Part shown: piece by piece, positions 25,482 to 31,900 of the stretch
How positions within the stretch are numbered: the stretch's first letter is position 1
How the letters are laid out: every line of letters starts with the position of its first letter
Translations under genes and position numbers: made by a program
Notes under the pieces: generated by a model
What the model was told of the DNA's origin: nothing
The model's database searches: none
Seen by the model: the letters and a program-made list of their open reading frames with translations, nothing else
Origin: an uncultured Rickettsiales bacterium
GTDB taxonomy: Bacteria; Pseudomonadota; Alphaproteobacteria; UBA8366
DNA: 31,900 nt
Direction of reading: 5' to 3'
Assembly: GCA_913046825.1 (NCBI GenBank)
Contig: CAJWTF010000028.1
Coordinates: 1 to 31,900, forward strand

Positions 25482-25535
25482 CTCAGGCTATGGTTCCGGG
25501 TTCACGTTTCGCGTGCCCTGGAATTATAGCCTGAG
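25482..25535. terminator. Large near-perfect hairpin between convergent genes
   Basis: CTCAGGCTAT (25482-25491) pairs with ATAGCCTGAG (25526-25535). The inner GGTTCC/GGAATT pairs with G-T wobbles, then GGG/CCC, then CACG/CGTG near the loop, so nearly the whole 54 bp folds. It lies in the 91-bp gap between the stops of the CoA-transferase and GMC genes, the right place for a two-way terminator. There is no U-tract on either side, so it may work with Rho or as a processing barrier. Confidence 0.6.
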
Positions 25536-25547
25536 AATCGCCAGCCC

Positions 25548-27140
25548 TTAATTCGCTGCCTTGATCATATCCGCCGCTTTCTCCGCGATCATCAGCACGG
25601 CAGCATTGGTATTGGCCGATGGCATGAGTGGCATCACGGAGGCGTCCACGACCCGTAACCCATCGAGCCCGTGCATACGTAGCTCCGGGTCGACGACGGC
25701 CATCGGGTCATTGCCCATCTTACAGGTGCCGATCGGGTGGTAGACTGTGGAGCCGGTCCGCCGCGCGAAGTCCAGGAGCTCGTCGTCGGTTTGCACGTCC
25801 GGGCCAGGTAGGGTTTCGGCATCAACATATTTAGCCAATGCCGGTTGCGCGAATAATTGCCGCGCATATTTCAGCCCGCCGACAAGCGTTTCCTGATCGA
25901 TACTGTCCGAGAGATAGTTCGGCTGAATGCGGGGTTGCTGCTCCGGGTCCATCGACGCGATGTGGATCGAGCCCCGGCTTGCAGGGCGATGTTGCCAGAC
26001 GCCGCAGGTCATGCCGGGGAAATTGTCGAGCACACCGAGCTGCCCTTCAACATAACTTGCGGGGGCGAAGGCGAACTGAATGTCCGGGGTGGCGACACCT
26101 GGCATAATCTTCACGGAAGCGCTGACATTGCCGGGTGCCACGGTGAGCAAGCCCCGCCGTGTCGCCGCGTAGCGCAAAATTTCCCAACCGAGCCGCCAGC
26201 CCCGCGCCCGCTCGTTAAAGGTCTCAACGCTCTTCGCCCGGCAACAGAACCGCGCGACATAGTGATCTTGTAAATTTTCACCAACGCCGGGCAACGTGTG
26301 GACAATGTCGACACCGTGCTCCTTCAGGCGCGCGCCGTCGCCAATACCCGAGCGTTCCAAAATTTGCGGCGAAGCGATACTTCCGGCGGAGAGAATAACT
26401 TCACTCCGTGCGTGCGCTTCCCGTTCGATCCCATCATGCTTGTAGCGCACGCCGACCGCACAACCATCCTTGACGATGATCCCTTTGGTGAGCGCCTTGG
26501 TTGTGACTTGAAGGTTCGGTCGTCGCTGGGCCGGGTTCAGATAAGCCCGTGCCGTGCTCATACGGCGCCCGTTGCCGAGGGCATATTGAAAGAACCCCGC
26601 GCCTTCTTGTGTGGCGCCGTTATAGTCGGCATTGCGGGGGAGCCCCGCTTCCTCGCAGGCGTCCATGAAGACGCGTGTGAGGGGGTGCTGCTCAATCGGC
26701 TCCTGCACTTTGATAGGTCCGTCACGGCCTCTTAAATTTTCGTCACCGAGCGACGCCGATTCGAACTTCCGGAAATAGGGGAGGACGTCGTCGAAGGACC
26801 AGCCAGTATTCCCCAACTGCCGCCAGCCGTCGTAATCTTCCTGCTGGCCGCGCACGATCAGATGTCCGTTGATCGAGGACGAACCGCCGAGCACCTTGCC
26901 ACGGGGCCAAGAAATCTTGCGATTGCCGGAGCTTTCCTGCGCCTCGGTCGTATACAGCCAGTTGACTTTCGGATTGGCGATGGTCTTGAAGAATCCGGCG
27001 GGGATGTGAATAAAAATATTACGGTCAGTACCGCCCGCTTCGAGCAACAATACTGACTTGTTGCGGTCCTCGCTCAACCGGTTCGCCAGTACACAGCCGG
27101 CTGATCCGGCACCGATGATGATGTAATCGTAAGTGTCCAT
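25548..27140 (-). CDS. GMC family oxidoreductase
   Basis: FAD-dependent alcohol dehydrogenase/oxidase of the choline dehydrogenase-like group, 530 residues. GAGSAG at 10-15 is the FAD Rossmann motif, and KVLGGSSSINGHLIVRG is the GMC signature 1 region. The C-terminal VYHPIGTCKMG and PSANTNA hold the active-site His and Asn. Length is normal. The ATG at 27140 is preceded by TAGGAA, whose TAG is the stop codon of the upstream GMC gene at 27152-27154, so the genes are tightly coupled. A longer frame up to 27209 overlaps the neighbour and is rejected. Likely oxidises a primary or secondary alcohol; the electron acceptor is unknown. Confidence 0.94.
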   Translation of the reverse strand: MDTYDYIIIGAGSAGCVLANRLSEDRNKSVLLLEAGGTDRNIFIHIPAGFFKTIANPKVNWLYTTEAQESSGNRKISWPRGKVLGGSSSINGHLIVRGQQEDYDGWRQLGNTGWSFDDVLPYFRKFESASLGDENLRGRDGPIKVQEPIEQHPLTRVFMDACEEAGLPRNADYNGATQEGAGFFQYALGNGRRMSTARAYLNPAQRRPNLQVTTKALTKGIIVKDGCAVGVRYKHDGIEREAHARSEVILSAGSIASPQILERSGIGDGARLKEHGVDIVHTLPGVGENLQDHYVARFCCRAKSVETFNERARGWRLGWEILRYAATRRGLLTVAPGNVSASVKIMPGVATPDIQFAFAPASYVEGQLGVLDNFPGMTCGVWQHRPASRGSIHIASMDPEQQPRIQPNYLSDSIDQETLVGGLKYARQLFAQPALAKYVDAETLPGPDVQTDDELLDFARRTGSTVYHPIGTCKMGNDPMAVVDPELRMHGLDGLRVVDASVMPLMPSANTNAAVLMIAEKAADMIKAAN

Positions 27141-27151
27141 AAGCGTGGTTC

Positions 27152-28780
27152 CTACTTCCCTGCCAAATTCACGGATTCCAGTTGCCGGCCCTTGATGAAG
27201 TCGGCGCATTTTTCGCCGATCATGATGGTGGAAGCGTTGGTGTTGGCGGAAGGCATGGTTGGCATGATGGAAGCGTCGGCGACGCGCAATCCTTCGATCC
27301 CGCGGACCCGTAATTGGTCGTCAACGACGGCGGTCGGATCGCTGTCCGGGCCCATCCGGCAGGTGCCCATTAGGTGGAAGGTGGTGGTCGCGTTTTGGCG
27401 GTAATAGGCGAGCATCTCGTCCTCTGTATGGACGTCCTTGCCCGGTAGTTCCTCGCATTCGACATGGGGCGAAAACTCCGGCGTTTGCATGAGATCACGC
27501 GCCAATTTCATTCCCGCGATGGAGAGTCGTCGGTCGGTCTCGTGGGAAAAGTAATTCGGTTGGATCGCGGGCGCTTCAAACGGGTCCGCGGATTTCGCTC
27601 GGATATAACCAATGCTTTCCGGCCGCTGCACCCAGGGCGCCACGGTCGCGCCTGGGAAGTCGTCAAGCTGCGATTGCACGCCTTCCTTATAACTCGCGGG
27701 CGTGAAGGATATCTGCAGATCGCCGTTGTCGAGCGCTGGATTGGATTTCCAAAAGATATAGACCAGGGTCGGTGACAGGCCGAGGACGCTCGGCTGACCA
27801 GTGAAGTATTTGAAGGCTTCGGTCATCAAAGGAAGGCCGTTGACCCGTTGGTTAATCGTATCCATGGTCTTGATACGCGCTACCATCCGTAAAACGAAAT
27901 GGTCGCGGAGATTTTCTCCGACACCCGGCAGCTCGTGGTGGACGGGAATGCCGATGTCCTTGAGCAATCCGACCGGGCCAACGCCGGAGAGCTGCAGCAG
28001 TTGCGGCGAGTTGACGGAGCCGCCCGAGAGGATGATTTCGCGACGCGCGCGGATCTCGACGGATTTCCCGCCCCGCATGTATTGAATGCCGACGGCACGC
28101 TTCCCCTTGAAGACGATCTTCGTCGCGTGAGCCTTTGTGCGCACCTCAATATTCGGGCGCTTGAGGGCAGGGCGCAGGAACGCGCGTGCTGAACTGACAC
28201 GCCGGCCCTGATGGATGGTGCGTTGCGTGTAACTGATGCCTTCCTGAGCGGCGCCGTTATAGTCTTCGTTCAAGGGGATGCCATAGTTGACGGCACCCTT
28301 GATGAAATCGTCCGCGAGAGGATGACGGTAGTCGATATCGGTGATGATCAGGCTGCCATCGCGCCCCCGGAAGGTCTCGTCACCGTCGCCGACGCGGCGC
28401 TCCGAGCGTTTGAAATACGGCAGGACATCCGCATAGCCCCAGCCGCGATTGCCGCGCTGGGCCCAGCCGTCGAAATCCATCCGTTGTCCCCGGCTATAGA
28501 TATTTCCGTTGATTGAAGAGGATCCGCCCAACGTCTTGCCGCGTGGCGCGTGGATGCGCCTCCCGGCCGTCCCCTCGCTCGGTTCGGATTCGTAGAGCCA
28601 ATTCACCGCCGGATCAACCAGCGTCTTCATGAAACCCGCGGGGATATGGATGTAGGGGTTCCAGTCGCGCCCGCCTGCTTCCAGAACGCAGACTGTGGAA
28701 TTCGGGTCTTCGGATAGGCGCGCCGCGACTGTGCCACCGGCTGAGCCCGCGCCGACGACGATATAGTCAAATTCATTCAT
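27152..28780 (-). CDS. GMC family oxidoreductase
   Basis: First gene of the tandem pair, 542 residues. FAD motif GAGSAG is at residues 10-15, TLGGSSSINGNIYSRGQ is the GMC signature, and PSANTNA is conserved near the C-terminus. The active-site segment reads FHLMGTCRMG, so the usual His-Pro is His-Leu, a small departure from its tandem neighbour. The two proteins align end to end and clearly share an ancestor, but differ widely in the middle, suggesting different substrates or a heteromeric arrangement. Divergent from the citrate-synthase-like gene across 146 bp. Confidence 0.94.
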   Translation of the reverse strand: MNEFDYIVVGAGSAGGTVAARLSEDPNSTVCVLEAGGRDWNPYIHIPAGFMKTLVDPAVNWLYESEPSEGTAGRRIHAPRGKTLGGSSSINGNIYSRGQRMDFDGWAQRGNRGWGYADVLPYFKRSERRVGDGDETFRGRDGSLIITDIDYRHPLADDFIKGAVNYGIPLNEDYNGAAQEGISYTQRTIHQGRRVSSARAFLRPALKRPNIEVRTKAHATKIVFKGKRAVGIQYMRGGKSVEIRARREIILSGGSVNSPQLLQLSGVGPVGLLKDIGIPVHHELPGVGENLRDHFVLRMVARIKTMDTINQRVNGLPLMTEAFKYFTGQPSVLGLSPTLVYIFWKSNPALDNGDLQISFTPASYKEGVQSQLDDFPGATVAPWVQRPESIGYIRAKSADPFEAPAIQPNYFSHETDRRLSIAGMKLARDLMQTPEFSPHVECEELPGKDVHTEDEMLAYYRQNATTTFHLMGTCRMGPDSDPTAVVDDQLRVRGIEGLRVADASIMPTMPSANTNASTIMIGEKCADFIKGRQLESVNLAGK

Positions 28781-28926
28781 GAACGGTTAGCCCCATCAGA
28801 TTCGTTTCTTTTTGTGTCGTCGAATCTCGCACGCTGTTCCGAAATCGCAAGCCTCGCGCTGTACCGGAACTGGCATAGGGCTACATTCGGGAAAGTGATT
28901 GTGGAGAGCGAATGAAGGAGGCCGAA

Positions 28927-29721
28927 ATGGCGACGATGGATATGAAGACTTGGAGGACCGGCATTGCCGAAGTCGTGAGTACCGAGACCGAAGAGGAAAT
29001 TCTCGTGCGCGGCCGGAAACTCTCCGAGCTGACAGGCTCGATCTCTTTTGCCGAGATGATGTATTTGATGTTCGCGGGAGACTTGCCGACGAAACCGCAG
29101 GCCCGTGTGCTCGACGCTTTGCTTGTCGCATCCGTCGAGCATGGTATCGCACCGCCATCGATGGTGGCGCGATGTTTTGCCTCCTACGGCACGACGATCC
29201 AGAGTGCTGTTGCGGGAGGTATCATGGCGTTCGGCGACCGTATGGGCGGGTTGGGCGAGCAATTGGCGAAGTTGATGTCCATCAGGTTAAGCGCGATAGC
29301 CGAGGATCCTGCTGAAATCCCGGAAGACCGGTTACGCGTGGAGGCGTGCGCGATCGTGGCGGAGGCGCATGCGAAAGGAGAGCGGGTGCCGGGCTACGGC
29401 ATTCCGCTGCACGGCATGGACCCACGTGCGCCGAAGGTCACCGGTATCGCCAAGGAGGAAGGTACGTTCGGCCCCTATGGCCGCCTCGGTGAGTTGATCG
29501 AGGAAGAGCTTGCCGCTCGTCGTGATGGGCGCACGATTCCGATGAACCTGGATGGCGTGGGGGCAGTCGTGGTACTGGATCTCGGGCTCGATTGGCGGAC
29601 GACGCGGATGTTTTTGCTGACGCCGCGAAGCGTCAGTATGGGCGCGCATTATCTGGAAGAGCAGGCCCAGGACACTACTTGGCGGCATATTCCGGCGGAT
29701 TGGATCGACTATGAATCCTAA
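28927..29721 (+). CDS. Citrate synthase-fold protein (citryl-CoA lyase-like)
   Basis: Short citrate-synthase-superfamily protein of 264 residues, the size of stand-alone citryl-CoA lyases rather than the ~430 of full citrate synthases. Matching segments are GSISFAEMMYLMFAGDLPT near 37-55, GYGIPLHGMDPRAPK near 156-170 and IPMNLDGVGAVVVLDLG near 204-220. By eye the two catalytic His positions are changed: Met106 in GDRMGGLGE where GPLHGGANE is usual, and Ile159 in GYGIPLHG where GFGHxxH is usual. Asp209 and a nearby His162 remain. The start at 28927 is 5 nt after AAGGAGG; the ATG at 28912 precedes that SD. Function uncertain: lyase with shifted chemistry or a non-catalytic relative. Confidence 0.8.
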   Translation: MATMDMKTWRTGIAEVVSTETEEEILVRGRKLSELTGSISFAEMMYLMFAGDLPTKPQARVLDALLVASVEHGIAPPSMVARCFASYGTTIQSAVAGGIMAFGDRMGGLGEQLAKLMSIRLSAIAEDPAEIPEDRLRVEACAIVAEAHAKGERVPGYGIPLHGMDPRAPKVTGIAKEEGTFGPYGRLGELIEEELAARRDGRTIPMNLDGVGAVVVLDLGLDWRTTRMFLLTPRSVSMGAHYLEEQAQDTTWRHIPADWIDYES

Positions 29722-29813
29722 GGAAAGTATACGCACGACCCTTCTCTTTGCTTGAGAACATCTGTGGCATTCGGTTTAGTGCGCTCTCGCAGCGAGTTGT
29801 AGAAGTAAAAGCC

Positions 29814-31055
29814 GTGGAAACTCACTCAGCACCAATTGGAAAACGCGATCTTCTGGCAGCCCTTGCTGCCGTTTGCATTGGATTATCGGTCCCGCTGTCT
29901 CAGATTGGCATCAGCTATACGACGTCACTGTTGGCCCTCGCCTCGGTTGTGGCCGTCCTACACCCCAATCGCGCGCTGTGGTTAAGCGAGGCGGCCGGGT
30001 GTTTGAGATCGCCACTTGGGATCGCGATCGGGATTGTCTTCATTGCCTGGATTCCGAGTCTCTTCTTATCCGTCGACCCGATGAAGTCGGTGCAGGTTTG
30101 GTTTCGGAGCGCCGCTTACCTTTGTTTGGGATCGCTTCTATGGGCGTTCCTGCATAATAATCCGCACAGTTTGGTATTGACGCAAAAAGTTTTGATCGCG
30201 GCGGCGGTGGTATCGGTTTTGCTGATCGCAGTGAATTTTTTGGGAGGTACTGAATATATTCGGGCGTTGCGGTTTAAGGAATTCGTTGAAGGCTACCCAC
30301 CGCAGGTCATGAAGTTGTACGCCGCTCCGGCCGCTTGCTTGATCCCCGTATTGATTTGTATCGGTTATCGGCTTGGCAGGACAATTCTGCTTGGTAGTTT
30401 GGCGATTTCAGCCAGCTTTGTCGTCTTTGCTTATCTGACGGGCGGCGGTGCCGCCATTATGGGCCTGCTTTTCGGAGCCTACTGCGTGGCGATTACGTGG
30501 CTGGGGCGGCGCTATGTCGGTATCCCCATTGTCGGTATGGCGGTTATGGTCGCCGCCGTCGCGGGCTGGTATCTCTGGTTCGCTTCGCAGACGATCCCCG
30601 ATCATGCGGATTTCGACGGGTATCCCATATCGCCCTATACGGTGGATCGGCATCGTCAGATAATTTGGCTCTTCGTTATGTCCCGAATGCCTGATGCGAT
30701 GTGGTTCGGTTATGGGATCGACGCCATTAACAAAATCGTGGGTGCGGGTGAAATTATCGCAGTGCTGAAGGCGGAGTATTTGCCGTCCCATCCTCATAGT
30801 TGGGCACTTGAGGTTTTAGCGGAAACCGGGGTGATTGGATTTTGTGCCTTTATTGGAGCGCTAGGCATCGCATTTTGTGGCGCGTGCCGGAAAGCGATGT
30901 CTGGATCATCGGCGGCCCTGACCGCCGTTGGGCTCCTTGGGGTCTATTTTGGCTCGGGCCTGTTCAGTTTTTCTATTTGGGCCAGTTGGTGGCAATTGGT
31001 GCTGATAATTCTTTGGGCAATTATAGCCGCGATGCCTCGCGGGACGAATCGGTAA
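29814..31055 (+). CDS. O-antigen ligase/polymerase-like membrane protein
   Basis: Polytopic inner-membrane protein of about 413 residues with 11-12 hydrophobic segments. It has a large periplasmic loop before SHPHSWALEVLAETGVIGF, the Wzy_C/WaaL-type motif with the conserved H-x-H/W-E pattern. Such proteins join or polymerise surface glycans. The start is uncertain: no ATG lies before the first membrane segment; I chose the GTG at 29814, and a TTG at 29748 would add 22 residues. It starts about 90 bp after the citrate-synthase-like gene and has no glycosyltransferase neighbours in view, so it is an orphan here or the first gene of a distant cluster. Confidence 0.78.
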   Translation: METHSAPIGKRDLLAALAAVCIGLSVPLSQIGISYTTSLLALASVVAVLHPNRALWLSEAAGCLRSPLGIAIGIVFIAWIPSLFLSVDPMKSVQVWFRSAAYLCLGSLLWAFLHNNPHSLVLTQKVLIAAAVVSVLLIAVNFLGGTEYIRALRFKEFVEGYPPQVMKLYAAPAACLIPVLICIGYRLGRTILLGSLAISASFVVFAYLTGGGAAIMGLLFGAYCVAITWLGRRYVGIPIVGMAVMVAAVAGWYLWFASQTIPDHADFDGYPISPYTVDRHRQIIWLFVMSRMPDAMWFGYGIDAINKIVGAGEIIAVLKAEYLPSHPHSWALEVLAETGVIGFCAFIGALGIAFCGACRKAMSGSSAALTAVGLLGVYFGSGLFSFSIWASWWQLVLIILWAIIAAMPRGTNR

Positions 31056-31798
31056 GGCTTTACAAGCTTTATTCATTCAGAAGGGCAATGAAACAATGTT
31101 TGAGTAATGTTGCTGATGCTGCATTGCGTCCAACGCAAACGGTCTCATCAAAAAAATCTTAATGAAGTTCGTGCTAAATATACACACCAAGGAATGAGTT
31201 GCAGCAAAAGCAGACATTTGGAAAATGACTCATAAAGTTATGGTAACGGCAGTATTGGATGAGCTCGAAACGGAGTGGGCCGCGTATATCTCTTCTGCTG
31301 TCGAAGTTCTTGAGAGTGATCTCAAGGCTGAGGAAATTTCAAATTTTTTGTATCTTATGTGAAGTAACGGTATGAAAAATAAGTTAAATTTTTCGGATAA
31401 AATTATATTTTTGATATTTTATTTGAGATTTAACAAAAACATAATGAGTTTTCATTAAATACTATCCATACAAAAATATATTTTTAATCCAGTATTTATT
31501 AGACAGTTGAACGAACGGTTTATTGTACTTGTGATCGGTTGAGCACTGGGGCGTTACGAAGCAGCGGAACTTGATACCCATGAACCGAAGAAGCTTACCT
31601 AATTGTTGGCCATAGGATGATCTTGAGTTTCTCTACCATTGGGACGACGACAACGATGATGACGCGTGGCTGGTCGATACAGCTGAAAACCACAGGGCGG
31701 TTCTCAACGGATAGGCATTGCTTGTAATAAAACGGTGCGACATCTAACGGGCGCGTTTATATGAAAGACGGTCTGAGCCTCCATTTTTCAAAAAGAAA
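31056..31798. other. Low-gene, AT-rich interval
   Basis: About 740 bp without a convincing large gene. The stretch 31360-31520 is strongly AT-rich (runs such as AAAATATATTTTTAAT) against an otherwise GC-rich window. A small perfect stem TTGCGT-CCA-ACGCAA lies near 31124-31138. Around 31640-31710 one frame reads an acidic peptide (WDDDNDDDAWLVDTAE) that may be a gene scrap. No IS ends, att repeats or integrase were found. Confidence 0.5.
31225..31362 (+). CDS. Possible small 45-residue protein
   Basis: An ATG at 31225 opens a 45-codon frame with a sensible composition (VTAVLDELETEWAAYISSAVEVLESDLK, amphipathic helix-like) ending at TGA 31360-31362. Only a weak GGAAA stands before the start, and no family is recognised. 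It may equally be a chance frame or a gene fragment next to the AT-rich tract. Confidence 0.3.
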   Translation: MTHKVMVTAVLDELETEWAAYISSAVEVLESDLKAEEISNFLYLM

Positions 31799-31826
31799 GA
31801 GGGATAGGCCACTTGGCCCATCCCTC
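31785..31826 (-). terminator. Rho-independent terminator downstream of tRNA
   Basis: On the minus strand a 13-bp stem (31799-31811 with 31814-31826, one mismatch, 2-nt loop) is followed by TTTCTTTTT at 31790-31798. It lies about 30 bp beyond the CCA end of the tRNA at 31856 in the right orientation. The plus-strand side has no T-run, so it works for minus-strand transcripts. Confidence 0.8.
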
Positions 31827-31855
31827 GATTTCGTGCCGCCTATCAACGGCTTAAT

Positions 31856-31900
31856 TGGTGGCGGATCACGGACTTGAACCGCGGACACATGGATTATGAT
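31856..31900 (-). tRNA. tRNA-Met-type (anticodon CAT), 3' part only
   Basis: The minus strand shows the 3' half of a tRNA cut by the window edge. It has an encoded CCA end at 31856-31858, discriminator A, and a 3' acceptor strand ATCCGCC. The T arm has loop TTCAAGT flanked by CGCGG and CCGTG, then variable loop GTGTC and anticodon stem TCCAT. The loop ATCATAA places anticodon CAT at 31896-31898 with U33 and A37 correct. It looks like the elongator Met tRNA of alphaproteobacteria; tRNA-Ile2 (CAT, lysidine-modified) cannot be excluded without the 5' half. Confidence 0.85.

Noticed and set aside
31799..31826. Hairpin as a terminator for the plus-strand membrane protein gene
   Set aside because: Over 740 bp past that stop and with no T-run on the plus strand; the T-run is on the minus strand.
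1..31900. CRISPR arrays, insertion sequences, prophage genes or replication origins
   Set aside because: No regularly spaced repeats, transposase or integrase motifs, or origin-like repeats were seen on either strand.

Overview
The window looks like part of an alphaproteobacterial chromosome, most like Rhodospirillales or an uncultured marine or sponge-associated relative. This is inferred from gene content only: moderate-to-high GC, a DUF427 remnant, a class III adenylate cyclase remnant of a type common in that order, GTCATTCCCGC-type palindromes, and a Met-type tRNA at the right edge. It is a dense block of about 22 intact catabolic or redox enzyme genes, broken up by at least six decayed genes. 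No complete transcriptional regulator, transposase or phage gene was seen.

Layout. 1-1665: a Baeyer-Villiger monooxygenase gene (-) and the first codons of a tightly coupled gene after it. 1666-3114: a perfect 48-bp palindrome, a GNAT acetyltransferase remnant and a PAS histidine-kinase remnant. 3115-5751: a PhyH dioxygenase (+) convergent with a UbiD-family decarboxylase (-). 5939-9805: a (+) operon of thiolase, enoyl-CoA hydratase/isomerase, VOC protein and methyltransferase. 9812-10190: a second histidine-kinase remnant. 10247-13962: hyuA-hyuB hydantoinase/oxoprolinase pair (-). 14215-15509: fused relics of a DUF427 protein and an adenylate cyclase. 15559-17469: MAPEG protein, FAH-family hydrolase and GST (+), convergent with an LLM flavin monooxygenase (-). 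18596-19216: a decayed unidentified gene (-) that keeps one frame across three stops. 19233-22546: LLM, GST, SDR and TauD/TfdA (+), meeting a TauD/TfdA and SDR pair (-) tail to tail. 24257-25456: CoA-transferase III (+). 25548-28780: two tandem GMC oxidoreductases (-). 28927-31055: a citrate-synthase-fold protein and a polytopic WaaL/Wzy-like protein (+). 31056-31855 has mostly low gene content and ends at a terminator and a partial tRNA-CAT.

How the genes may work together (inference): oxygenases (BVMO, PhyH, two TauD/TfdA, two LLM) and GMC dehydrogenases would oxidise or cleave diverse organic substrates. SDRs and GSTs would process carbonyl or electrophilic intermediates. UbiD, FAH and HyuAB would act on acids, diketones or cyclic amides. 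CoA-transferase, hydratase and thiolase would take acids into beta-oxidation. No single pathway can be assigned, because the genes sit in at least eight separately oriented units. The most striking overall pattern is that catabolic enzymes are intact while every recognisable signalling gene (two histidine kinases and one cyclase) is a pseudogene.
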